Positions 1 through 6,183 of a stretch of 6,235 bases of DNA are shown piece by piece. Origin of the DNA: an uncultured Eubacteriales bacterium (GTDB taxonomy: Bacteria > Bacillota > Clostridia > Oscillospirales > Oscillospiraceae); assembly GCA_900555665.1 (NCBI GenBank), contig USLX01000086.1, positions 1 through 6,235 of the forward strand. Direction: 5' to 3'. The position numbers were made by a program, and so were the translations under genes. Numbering within the stretch: position 1 is the stretch's first letter; every line of letters starts with the position of its first letter. A model generated the notes under the pieces. That model saw nothing but the letters and a program-made list of their open reading frames with translations. It searched no databases and was not told the origin of the DNA.

Positions 1-229
<229 letters not shown>

Positions 230-247
230 TGTATTGCCGCCTCCTTC

Positions 248-3200
248 TTATACGTTCTCCGAATCATCGGAGTCCATGGTGTAGCTGTCGTTCAGCAGAC
301 CGAAGACGTTGTCCTCGTCCTGGATCTCAAAGCCTGCTTCGGCCGCCTCGTCGGCGTCGACGTCCTTGCCGTTCGGCAGATCGTCGTCCATCGTGATCTC
401 GTCGTCGGGCAGCACCTTGCCGCCTGCGCCGTAGATGGAATCATCGTCATCGTCGTCCTTGAGGTCGACCTCTTCACCGTCCTCGCCGAGGATCTTGACG
501 TCCAGGCACAGGGACTGCAGCTCCTTGACGAGAACCTTGAACGATTCGGGCACGCCCGGGGTCGGGACGTTGTGGCCCTTGACGATGGCTTCATACGTCT
601 TGACGCGGCCCGTCACGTCGTCGGACTTGACCGTGAGGATCTCCTGCAGCGTATACGCCGCGCCGTAGGCCTCGAGGGCCCAGACTTCCATTTCGCCGAA
701 GCGCTGGCCGCCGAACTGTGCCTTGCCGCCGAGCGGCTGCTGCGTGACGAGGCTGTACGGGCCGGTGGAACGGGCATGGATCTTATCGTCAACCAGATGG
801 TGGAGCTTGAGGTAGTACGGATAGCCGACCGTGACGCGCTGGTCAAAGGCTTCGCCGGTACGGCCGTCGTAGAGCACGGTCTTGCCGTCTTCGGCAACGC
901 CGGCCTGCACGAGCAGTTCGCGGATTTCCTTTTCGTTTGCGCCGTCGAAGATCGGGGTTGCGACCTTCCAGCCGAGGGCGTGGGCCGCATAGCCGAGGTG
1001 GACTTCCAGAACCTGGCCGATGTTCATACGGGACGGAACGCCCAGCGGGTTCAGCACAATGTCCAGCGGGGTGCCATCGGGCAGGAAAGGCATATCCTCC
1101 TGCGGCAGGATGCGGGACACGACGCCCTTGTTGCCATGGCGCCCCGCCATCTTGTCGCCGACGGAGATCTTCCGCTTCTGCGCGATGTAGACGCGCACGA
1201 CCTTGTTAACGCCGGGGGCGAGCTCGTCGCCGTTTTCGCGCGTGAAGGTCTTGACGTCGACAATGATGCCAGCCTCACCGTGCGGGACCTTCAAAGAGGA
1301 ATCGCGGACTTCGCGCGCCTTCTCACCGAAGATCGCGCGGAGCAGGCGCTCCTCTGCCGTCAACTCCGTCTCGCCCTTCGGCGTGACCTTGCCGACCAGA
1401 TAGTCGCCGCTCATGACCTCGGCGCCGATGCGGATGATGCCGTTCTCGTCGAGATCTTTCAGCGTGTCCTCGCCGACATTCGGGATGTCGCGGGTGATTT
1501 CTTCCGGCCCGAGCTTGGTATCGCGGGCCTCGGTCTCATATTCTTCAATGTGGATGGACGTGAACACGTCCTCGCGCACGAGGCGTTCGTTGAGCAGGAT
1601 GGCGTCCTCGTAGTTGTAGCCTTCCCAGGTCATGAAGCCAATGAGCACGTTTTTGCCGAGCGCGATTTCGCCCTGCGAGCAGGCCGGGCCGTCAGCGATG
1701 ACCTGCCCCTCTTCCACGCGCTCGCCCACGGCAACGATCGGGCGCTGGTTGATGCAGGTGCCCTGGTTGGAACGGGCAAACTTGGTCAGTGTATAGTCGG
1801 CAGTGTTGCCGTCATCATAGCGGACGCTGAGCGAATCGGCGGACACACGGGTCACGACGCCGGGGCCCTTGGCCGTGATGCAGACCTCGGAGTCGACCGC
1901 GCACTTGTGCTCGATACCAGTGGCGACAATCGGCGCCTCCGTGACCATCAGCGGCACGGCCTGACGCTGCATGTTTGCGCCCATGAGTGCGCGGTTTGCG
2001 TCGTCGTTTTCGAGGAACGGGATGAAGGCAGTCGCGATGGACGTCATCATACGCGGCGAAACGTCGACGTAGTCGATCATTTCGCGCTCGACGGAGATGA
2101 TCTCGTCCCGGTGACGGCAGGTTACGCGCGGGTTGACGAAATGGCCTTCCTCGTCGACCGGCTCCTTCGCCTGCGCGACGTAGTAATCGTCCTCGACGTC
2201 AGCGGTCATATACTCGACCTCGTCGGTCAGCGTGTGCGTCGCTTTGTCGACCTTGCGGAACGGCGCTTCCACGAAGCCATACTCGTTGATCTTCGCGTAG
2301 GAGGCCAGATAGTTGATCAGGCCGATGTTCGGGCCTTCAGGCGTCTCAATGGGGCACATACGGCCGTAGTGCGAGTAGTGGACGTCTCGGACGTCGAACG
2401 ACGCGCGCTCACGGGACAGACCGCCGGGGCCAAGCGCGGACAGGCGGCGCTTGTGCGTCAGCTCTGCCAGGGGGTTATTCTGATCCATGAACTGCGACAG
2501 CGGGGAGGAGCCGAAGAACTCCTTGATGACCGCGGTCACAGGGCGGATGTTGATGAGGCTCTGCGGCGTGACAACGTCGAGATCCTGAATGGTCATGCGC
2601 TCGCGGATCACGCGCTCGAGGCGGGTGAAGCCGACGCGGAACTGGTTTTGCAGCAGCTCGCCCACGCAGCGCAGGCGGCGGTTGCCGAGGTGGTCGATGT
2701 CGTCGGTCGTGCCGGCGCCCTGCACCATTGTGCAGAGGTAGTTGATGGAGGCAAGGATGTCATCCTTGGTGATGTGCTTCGGAATGAGCTCGTCGCGGCG
2801 CTCTTCGATGGCCTCTTCCCAGCCGTCGTCCGGCACGGTTTCGAGCATCTCGCGCAGCACCGCGAAGCAGACCTTCTCTTTGATGTCGTACTGCATTGGA
2901 TCGAACTTCACGAAGTTCTTCATGTCGACCATGCCATTCGAGAAGACCTTGACCTGGCGGCCGTCCATATCGAGTACGGCCTCGTTGACGCCGCGCGCGG
3001 AGATTTCGCGTGCCTTGTCGCGGCTGATGACCTCGCCGGGCATGGCAAGAATCTCACCGGTCAGCGGATCGGTCACCGGCTGGGCCAGGGCGTGGCCGTT
3101 CAGGCGGGACCAGATATCCATCTTTTTATTGAACTTATAGCGGCCGACCTTGCTCACGTCGTAGCGGCGTGCGTCGAAGAAGAGCGCGTCGAGATAGCTC

Positions 3201-3958
3201 TCTGCGCTCTCGACTGTGGGCGGCTCACCCGGGCGGAGCTTGCGGTAGATCTCGAGCAGGGACTCTTCGCGGGTCTTGCAGGTGTCCTTCTCGATCGTTG
3301 CGTTGATGAGCGGATCCTCACCGAAGAGCTCTTTGATCTGGCCGTCGCTGGCAATGCCCAGCGCGCGGATCAGGCAGGTGATGGGGATTTTGCGGTTTTT
3401 ATCGATGCGGACATAGAAGACGTTATTGAGATCCGTCTCATACTCCAGCCAGGCGCCGCGGTATGGGATGACCGTTGCGGAGTAGATGTGCTGGTCGGCC
3501 TTGTCCACCTCGTCGCCGTAGTACATGCCAGGGCTGCGGACGATCTGGGAGACGATGACGCGCTCTGCACCGTTGATGACGAAGGTACCGCCGTTGGTCA
3601 TGAGCGGGAAATCACCCATAAAGATCTCCTGCTCTTTGATTTCGTCAGTCTCTTTGTTGTGCAGGCGCACGCGCACCTTGATGGGCTTGGCAAACGTCGC
3701 GTCGCGCTCTTTGCACTCTTCCACGGTATACTTGGGCGGCTCGTTCATGCTGTAGTCCAGGAAACTCAGCTCGAGATTGCCGGTGTAGTCGGTGATCGTC
3801 GCGACATCCCGGAAAACCTCGCGCAGACCTTCCCGCAAAAACCACTCATAGGAATCCTTCTGGATCTTGAGCATGTTCGGGATCGCCAGCACCTCATCAT
3901 GCTTGGCAAAGCTCTTTCGCAGGGTCTTGCCGAGCATCACGTCCTTGGTTACTGCCAT
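248..3958 (-). CDS. rpoB: DNA-directed RNA polymerase subunit beta
   Basis: This is the complete beta subunit of RNA polymerase, 1236 residues and typical of Firmicutes in length. The rifampicin-binding cluster lies at about 481-514 (GSSPLSQFMDQNNPL, THKRRLSALGPGG). Q489, D492, H502 and S507 match the E. coli Q513, D516, H526 and S531 residues that commonly mutate to resistance, so the protein is predicted rifampicin-sensitive. Other signatures are CPIETPEGPNIGLI (535-548), the TWEGYNYEDAI active-site region (777-787), KRKISVGDKMAGRHGNKG (928-945) and the C-terminal GGQRFGEMEVWALEAYGA (1083-1100). After about residue 1160 the chain becomes a strongly acidic tail with six consecutive Asp (1168-1173). 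The ATG at 3958 is chosen because an in-frame TGA lies three codons upstream and the N-terminus fits relatives. Its ribosome binding site is weak: AAAGG about 15 nt away. Codons TTA, CTA and TCA are absent throughout. Confidence 0.99.
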   Translation of the reverse strand: MAVTKDVMLGKTLRKSFAKHDEVLAIPNMLKIQKDSYEWFLREGLREVFRDVATITDYTGNLELSFLDYSMNEPPKYTVEECKERDATFAKPIKVRVRLHNKETDEIKEQEIFMGDFPLMTNGGTFVINGAERVIVSQIVRSPGMYYGDEVDKADQHIYSATVIPYRGAWLEYETDLNNVFYVRIDKNRKIPITCLIRALGIASDGQIKELFGEDPLINATIEKDTCKTREESLLEIYRKLRPGEPPTVESAESYLDALFFDARRYDVSKVGRYKFNKKMDIWSRLNGHALAQPVTDPLTGEILAMPGEVISRDKAREISARGVNEAVLDMDGRQVKVFSNGMVDMKNFVKFDPMQYDIKEKVCFAVLREMLETVPDDGWEEAIEERRDELIPKHITKDDILASINYLCTMVQGAGTTDDIDHLGNRRLRCVGELLQNQFRVGFTRLERVIRERMTIQDLDVVTPQSLINIRPVTAVIKEFFGSSPLSQFMDQNNPLAELTHKRRLSALGPGGLSRERASFDVRDVHYSHYGRMCPIETPEGPNIGLINYLASYAKINEYGFVEAPFRKVDKATHTLTDEVEYMTADVEDDYYVAQAKEPVDEEGHFVNPRVTCRHRDEIISVEREMIDYVDVSPRMMTSIATAFIPFLENDDANRALMGANMQRQAVPLMVTEAPIVATGIEHKCAVDSEVCITAKGPGVVTRVSADSLSVRYDDGNTADYTLTKFARSNQGTCINQRPIVAVGERVEEGQVIADGPACSQGEIALGKNVLIGFMTWEGYNYEDAILLNERLVREDVFTSIHIEEYETEARDTKLGPEEITRDIPNVGEDTLKDLDENGIIRIGAEVMSGDYLVGKVTPKGETELTAEERLLRAIFGEKAREVRDSSLKVPHGEAGIIVDVKTFTRENGDELAPGVNKVVRVYIAQKRKISVGDKMAGRHGNKGVVSRILPQEDMPFLPDGTPLDIVLNPLGVPSRMNIGQVLEVHLGYAAHALGWKVATPIFDGANEKEIRELLVQAGVAEDGKTVLYDGRTGEAFDQRVTVGYPYYLKLHHLVDDKIHARSTGPYSLVTQQPLGGKAQFGGQRFGEMEVWALEAYGAAYTLQEILTVKSDDVTGRVKTYEAIVKGHNVPTPGVPESFKVLVKELQSLCLDVKILGEDGEEVDLKDDDDDDSIYGAGGKVLPDDEITMDDDLPNGKDVDADEAAEAGFEIQDEDNVFGLLNDSYTMDSDDSENV

Positions 3959-4120
3959 ATGGATTCATCACAGCCTTTCTTGTTCGGTTCCATGTAAGTT
4001 ATGATACGCCAGGTTGCGTTGTTGAAATATTCATCATTCCGCTTGCATTCCGTCAGCTGCGGTGCTATACTGACTTCAGAAACGGTGAAGATCGCAGATG
4101 ACCTTCTATGCGCATTATGG
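3959..4120 (-). promoter_or_regulatory. rpoB 5' leader, about 160 nt, with small dyads
   Basis: This is the inferred untranslated leader between the predicted start site (about 4120) and the rpoB ATG. Two short hairpins are visible: CTTCA/TGAAG (4074-4078 with 4086-4090) and GTCAG/CTGAC (4052-4056 with 4070-4074). They share base 4074, so they cannot both form fully. A 7-nt direct repeat, CGGAATG on the minus strand, recurs with an 11-nt period around 4034-4051. No uridine-run attenuator is visible. A 14-codon ORF (3993-3949, MEPNKK...) overlaps the rpoB start by 10 nt but has no ribosome binding site. I recognise no known riboswitch or ribosomal-protein binding site, and the functional assignment is tentative. 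Confidence 0.4.
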
Positions 4121-4126
4121 ACTATC

Positions 4127-4155
4127 ATTATACCAGTCTTTGTCGCATTTGTCAA
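4127..4155 (-). promoter_or_regulatory. Sigma-A promoter of rpoBC (consensus -35, extended -10)
   Basis: Read on the minus strand, a perfect TTGACA (4155-4150) is followed by a 17-nt spacer and a perfect TATAAT (4132-4127). The spacer ends in TGG, giving a TGnTATAAT extended -10. Predicted start is about position 4120. It lies 32 nt downstream of the acetyltransferase terminator, so rpoBC appears to be an independent transcription unit. All three elements match consensus, so a strong constitutive housekeeping promoter is the natural reading. Confidence 0.93.
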
Positions 4156-4185
4156 TTCGATCTGTCTGTTTTTGTGTAGAATTTC

Positions 4186-4226
4186 CAACAAAAAACCGAT
4201 GGCTCCGGCCATCGGTTTTGTTTTTT
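4186..4226 (-). terminator. Intrinsic terminator of the acetyltransferase gene, symmetric
   Basis: A perfect 12-bp stem (4192-4203 with 4208-4219, GC-rich core CCGATGGC) closes a 4-nt loop. On the minus strand the stem runs into TTTTTTGTT. On the plus strand it runs into TTTTGTTTTTT, so it could terminate in both directions. It begins 25 nt past the stop of the leftward GNAT gene and lies just before the rpoB promoter. It therefore insulates rpoBC from upstream transcription. No plus-strand gene precedes it, so the minus-strand role is the relevant one. Confidence 0.93.
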
Positions 4227-4250
4227 GTGCTGTATTTGAGCACTTCTGTC

Positions 4251-4703
4251 TCAGGGCAGCATCAGCACCAGCTCGATTTCGTCCTCGTCCGCATTCTCTG
4301 TCTCCCGGAAGCCGAGACTGCGGTAGAGCGTCATCGCCGAGACGTTCTCCGGCGCGCAGGTGATCACGACTTTTTTGAAGCTGCCAAACGGCGTTTCCTC
4401 AATATACTCCAGGCAGAGCCGCATGGCCTGCCTCGCATCGCCGCGGCCCTGATAGTCCTTGTCGATCATCAGATGCCAGACGTCATACTCCTCCAGATCG
4501 TAATCGCAGATCACCATCACATAGCCGACCATCGTGTCGCCGCAGAAAATGCCGAACGGCGTACACTGCCGGTAGTAGACGTAGGTCTGCGCGAGGCTCC
4601 GCATCGGGTGCGAGACAAAGCTATCCTGCCCCGGCCCGAGCTTCAGGGCGAAGGCCTGCAAAAAGTTGTTTTCGTCGATTTTTTCCAAACGGATCTTGTT
4701 CAT
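4251..4703 (-). CDS. GNAT-family N-acetyltransferase (BltD/polyamine acetyltransferase-like)
   Basis: This is a predicted cytosolic acetyltransferase that moves an acetyl group from acetyl-CoA to an amine. It has 150 residues and covers a single GNAT domain. Visible motifs are an N-terminal IRLEKIDENNF, a central SLAQTYVYY (36-44) and TPFGIFCGDTMVGYVM (48-63). The core beta strand is VWHLMIDKDYQGRG (75-88), with the acetyl-CoA loop Q85-G-R-G-D-A90 fitting Q/RxxGxG/A. The C-terminal PEN (118-120) and LYRSLGF (126-132) are the usual last GNAT motif. The layout resembles spermine/spermidine acetyltransferases of the BltD type, but substrate cannot be told from sequence. The ATG at 4703 is preferred because AGGAGG (4715-4710) is 6 nt upstream and IRLEKI then matches family N-termini. 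An in-frame GTG at 4733 would add ten residues. It sits alone between its own promoter/leader and a strong terminator. Confidence 0.9.
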   Translation of the reverse strand: MNKIRLEKIDENNFLQAFALKLGPGQDSFVSHPMRSLAQTYVYYRQCTPFGIFCGDTMVGYVMVICDYDLEEYDVWHLMIDKDYQGRGDARQAMRLCLEYIEETPFGSFKKVVITCAPENVSAMTLYRSLGFRETENADEDEIELVLMLP

Positions 4704-4708
4704 ATCAT

Positions 4709-4729
4709 TCCTCCTGATTTTGCGGAGGA
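4709..4729 (-). promoter_or_regulatory. Hairpin able to sequester the acetyltransferase ribosome binding site
   Basis: On the minus strand TCCTCC (4729-4724) is a perfect complement of GGAGGA (4714-4709), which is most of the acetyltransferase Shine-Dalgarno. The loop is 9 nt. The 5' arm follows directly after the TGA stop of the upstream 20-codon ORF, so a ribosome finishing that ORF would cover it and expose the ribosome binding site. A second GGAGGA copy inside the small ORF (4751-4746) could compete for the same TCCTCC. The complementarity is seen directly; the regulatory role is inference. A six-base purine tract of this kind could arise by chance. Confidence 0.5.
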
Positions 4730-4792
4730 TCACCGGATCGGGGCGTCCTCCTGTCCCTTGTTGTTTCTTGCGTACATGTTGTTTTTCCGCAT
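4730..4792 (-). CDS. Putative 20-residue leader peptide upstream of the acetyltransferase
   Basis: This small ORF of 20 codons plus TGA reads MRKNNMYARNN then KGQEDAPIR. Translation is plausible because AAAGGGGAGG (4808-4799) lies 6 nt before the ATG, the best-placed ribosome binding site in the region after that of the GNAT gene. The peptide is basic in its first half and has two Asn-Asn pairs, all AAC codons. It has no membrane segment and matches no family I know. It lies about 28 nt downstream of the predicted start site of the promoter at 4827-4835. Its stop overlaps an in-frame upstream GTG of the acetyltransferase frame as GTGA. Position and spacing suggest a regulatory leader peptide; an unrelated microprotein is possible. 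Confidence 0.5.
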   Translation of the reverse strand: MRKNNMYARNNKGQEDAPIR

Positions 4793-4815
4793 AGTGAACC
4801 TCCCCTTTCCGCGTT

Positions 4816-4884
4816 GATTGCCGATTATTATAGCAGAGCTTTAAAGAAAAACCAGCTCTGGCGGGTCAAAACCGATCGGCAATC
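4816..4884. repeat. Nested inverted repeats around the acetyltransferase promoter
   Basis: The outer arms GATTGCCGAT (4816-4825) and ATCGGCAATC (4875-4884) are perfect 10-bp complements. After a 2-nt mismatch the complementarity resumes for GCG/CGC (4811-4813 with 4887-4889). The inner arms CAGAGCT (4834-4840) and AGCTCTG (4854-4860) are perfect over 7 bp with a 13-nt AT-rich centre. The inner pair overlaps the promoter spacer and -35 position; the outer left arm covers the predicted start site. Possible roles are regulator operators, a cruciform, or the remnant of a small palindromic element. I see no uridine run that would make it a terminator. Confidence 0.6.
4827..4835 (-). promoter_or_regulatory. 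Extended -10 promoter for leader ORF and acetyltransferase
   Basis: On the minus strand TGC precedes a perfect TATAAT (4832-4827), giving TGnTATAAT. The best -35 candidate at 17-nt spacing is CTGGTT (4855-4850), a poor match to TTGACA, so recognition would rest on the extended -10. Predicted start is near 4820, leaving about 28 nt before the small ORF. The -35 and spacer region coincides with an inverted repeat (4834-4860) that could be an operator. Confidence 0.7.
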
Positions 4885-4922
4885 CGCGCCGAAGCCCGTT
4901 TGGAGCGGATGCGGCACGAAGA

Positions 4923-4948
4923 ACGCCAGAGGCGTGGGCCTCTGGCGT
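4923..4948 (-). terminator. Hairpin terminator downstream of the spoIVB-like gene
   Basis: A perfect 10-bp stem, ACGCCAGAGG (4923-4932) with CCTCTGGCGT (4939-4948), closes a 6-nt loop. It starts 4 nt after the stop of the leftward spoIVB-like gene. The following minus-strand sequence, TTCTTCGT, is only moderately uridine-rich, so termination may be partial. On the plus strand only AATTTT follows. Position and stem strength support the call. Confidence 0.75.
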
Positions 4949-4952
4949 AATT

Positions 4953-5915
4953 TTATGCTGCCGCGTCCATCATCGTGCCGATCAGGATTCCATAGCCCTG
5001 CTCCGGGTGGTTCACCAGCACATGCGTCACGGCCCCGATGATTCTGCCGCTCTGGAGAATCGGGCTTCCGCTCATCCCCTGCACGATGCCGCCCGTCACG
5101 GCCAGAAGTTCCGGATCTGTCACGGTCAAAAGCAAATCGCGGCCGTTCTCCGCGCCCTGGCTCACGCGGTCGATGCGGATGGCATACTCGCGCACCTCCG
5201 TTCCGTCGACGTTTGTCAGGATGCTCGCAGGGCCCTCACGGACCGTCTCCGCCGCACCGACCGGCAGCGCTGGCTGTTTGGGAATCTCCGCCATGACGCC
5301 GAAGATACCGCGCTCCGTATTGGCCTCGACCGTTCCGATACACCGCTCTGCATCGAATTCTCCGCGCAGTTCCCCCGGCGTCCCGCGCACACCGCGGCGC
5401 ACGCCCTTCACGCTGGCCGGAACCAGAATCCCTGCCGAAATTTCCAGCAGCCGGCCTGCCGCCAGATCGTTCACGCCGTGGCCCAGCGCGCCGTAGCGGC
5501 CCGTCTCCGGGTCGACATAGGTCACGGTTCCGATCCCGGCCAGGCTGTCACGCACGAGCAGACCGAGCCGCCCGCGCCGCTGCGCCGCGACAAAGAATTC
5601 TGCCTCCTTGCCATCGCGCAGCACCGTCAGCACGACAGACTCCTCCCCCGCCGCGTCCCGCAGCGCCGCTGCGTTTTGCGCCTGCGTGCCGTTGATTTTT
5701 ATAATCGTGTCCCCTTTTCGAAGCCCGGCCTCCGCCGCGCACGTCCCGTCCTCCACATCGACCACCAGCACGCCGCGCATCGCCAGCTCAATTCCGACCG
5801 TGTAGCCGCCCGGGATCAGATAATCCTGCGCCGCGGCGGCCGTCCCCGCGCAAAGCGCAAGCGCCAGCAGCAGCGCCGCCAGCTGCCGCAAAAATTTTCC
5901 TGTTTTCGCCATCAT
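4953..5915 (-). CDS. spoIVB: SpoIVB-like signalling serine peptidase (family S55) with PDZ domain
   Basis: In Bacillus, SpoIVB is secreted from the forespore into the intermembrane space. There it cleaves SpoIVFA, releasing the SpoIVFB protease that activates sigma-K. This 320-residue protein has a basic N-terminus and a hydrophobic signal or anchor segment (about 11-29, ending TAAAAQ). A PDZ domain spans about 43-110 (GVLVVDVEDG, AGLRKGDTIIKING). The S55 domain follows: VRDSLAGIGT (121-130), YGALGH (141-146), FGVMAE, TDPELL (266-271) and GGIVQGMSGSPI (275-286). H146, D267 and S282 correspond to the B. subtilis triad H236, D363 and S378, so it should be active. It is shorter than the Bacillus protein (about 426), mainly in the region before the PDZ domain. 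The ATG at 5915 is chosen over an upstream GTG (5936) because the AAGGAGG (5933-5927) lies 11 nt before it; the GTG falls upstream of that site. It is not next to spo0A or recN here, so a paralogue cannot be excluded. Confidence 0.94.
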   Translation of the reverse strand: MMAKTGKFLRQLAALLLALALCAGTAAAAQDYLIPGGYTVGIELAMRGVLVVDVEDGTCAAEAGLRKGDTIIKINGTQAQNAAALRDAAGEESVVLTVLRDGKEAEFFVAAQRRGRLGLLVRDSLAGIGTVTYVDPETGRYGALGHGVNDLAAGRLLEISAGILVPASVKGVRRGVRGTPGELRGEFDAERCIGTVEANTERGIFGVMAEIPKQPALPVGAAETVREGPASILTNVDGTEVREYAIRIDRVSQGAENGRDLLLTVTDPELLAVTGGIVQGMSGSPILQSGRIIGAVTHVLVNHPEQGYGILIGTMMDAAA

Positions 5916-5943
5916 GCCGTCTTCCGCCTCCTTCACACAAGGC

Positions 5944-5950
5944 TAATATG
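5944..5950 (-). promoter_or_regulatory. Candidate sigma-G-like -10 element for the spoIVB-like gene
   Basis: Minus-strand CATATTA (5950-5944) fits the sigma-G -10 pattern CATnnTA. It is placed so that transcription would begin around 5937, just before the AAGGAGG and the ATG at 5915. At the expected -35 distance I see only GTGATG with a short 15-nt spacer, not a clean match. In Bacillus, spoIVB is made in the forespore under sigma-F and sigma-G, so the context fits. A 7-nt degenerate match alone is weak evidence. No sigma-A promoter for this gene was found. Confidence 0.35.
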
Positions 5951-6125
5951 GCCGCTTTTGCCGCGCATCACTCCGCAGCGGCGTTAGCAAAAACAAGCGG
6001 TTTTCCCTTTCCGCTTTTTCCCGCCGCTGCGCCTGCGACGGCTGCGTCACACACGGTCGGAATCGCCTTCCCGCGCCGGGAAACATCTCCTTGTCGATTT
6101 TTTCCGCAATTTTTGAAATTCACAC
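5951..6125. other. Intergenic spacer between the spoIVB-like gene and the tRNA promoter, with short dyads
   Basis: No convincing gene is present. Three dyads are visible. TTTTGCCGC (5956-5964) faces GCGGC...GCAAAA as an imperfect hairpin (to 5992). AAGCGG/CCGCTT (5995-6000 with 6011-6016) has T-runs nearby on both strands, so it could be a weak terminator. TTCCCG/CGGGAA (6068-6073 with 6077-6082) is perfect with a 3-nt centre. Their role is unknown; some may be chance in GC-rich DNA. Confidence 0.4.
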
Positions 6126-6153
6126 TTGACAAATGACCGCAAGCCTGTATAAT
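6126..6153 (+). promoter_or_regulatory. Consensus sigma-A promoter of the tRNA-Gln gene
   Basis: TTGACA (6126-6131) and TATAAT (6148-6153) are both perfect, with a 16-nt spacer. The predicted start is near 6160, about 24 nt before the tRNA. The short leader contains TTGCG/CGCAA (6159-6163 with 6170-6174). It is divergent from the spoIVB-like gene. Confidence 0.92.
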
Positions 6154-6183
6154 AATACTTGCGTTTCGGCGCAACACCTTTTT

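Noticed and set aside
4034..4051. Direct repeat CATTCCG x2 as the start of a repeat array
   Set aside because: There are only two 7-nt copies with an 11-nt period; this is too little for an array of any kind.
3949..4212. An 87-codon minus-strand ORF ending inside the rpoB start
   Set aside because: It begins within the acetyltransferase terminator, upstream of the rpoB promoter, so it would not lie on the rpoB transcript. The 14-codon remainder that would be transcribed has no ribosome binding site.
4098..4817. A 239-codon plus-strand ORF opposite the acetyltransferase
   Set aside because: It is in register with the GNAT gene, crosses a strong terminator and both promoter regions, and has no ribosome binding site.
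4834..4860. Inner inverted repeat as a terminator for the spoIVB-like transcript
   Set aside because: No uridine run follows the stem on either strand, and a stronger hairpin sits directly after the spoIVB-like stop at 4923-4948.
5007..5987. A 326-codon plus-strand ORF opposite the spoIVB-like gene
   Set aside because: It is the same register artefact; the His- and Arg-rich translation looks like an antisense frame and the minus strand has a full S55 peptidase signature.
5945..6091. A roughly 48-codon minus-strand ORF starting ATG at 6091, next to AAGGAG
   Set aside because: The AAGGAG abuts the ATG with no spacer, so it could not work as a ribosome site. The Arg-rich translation is compositionally like noncoding GC-rich DNA, and no promoter was found.
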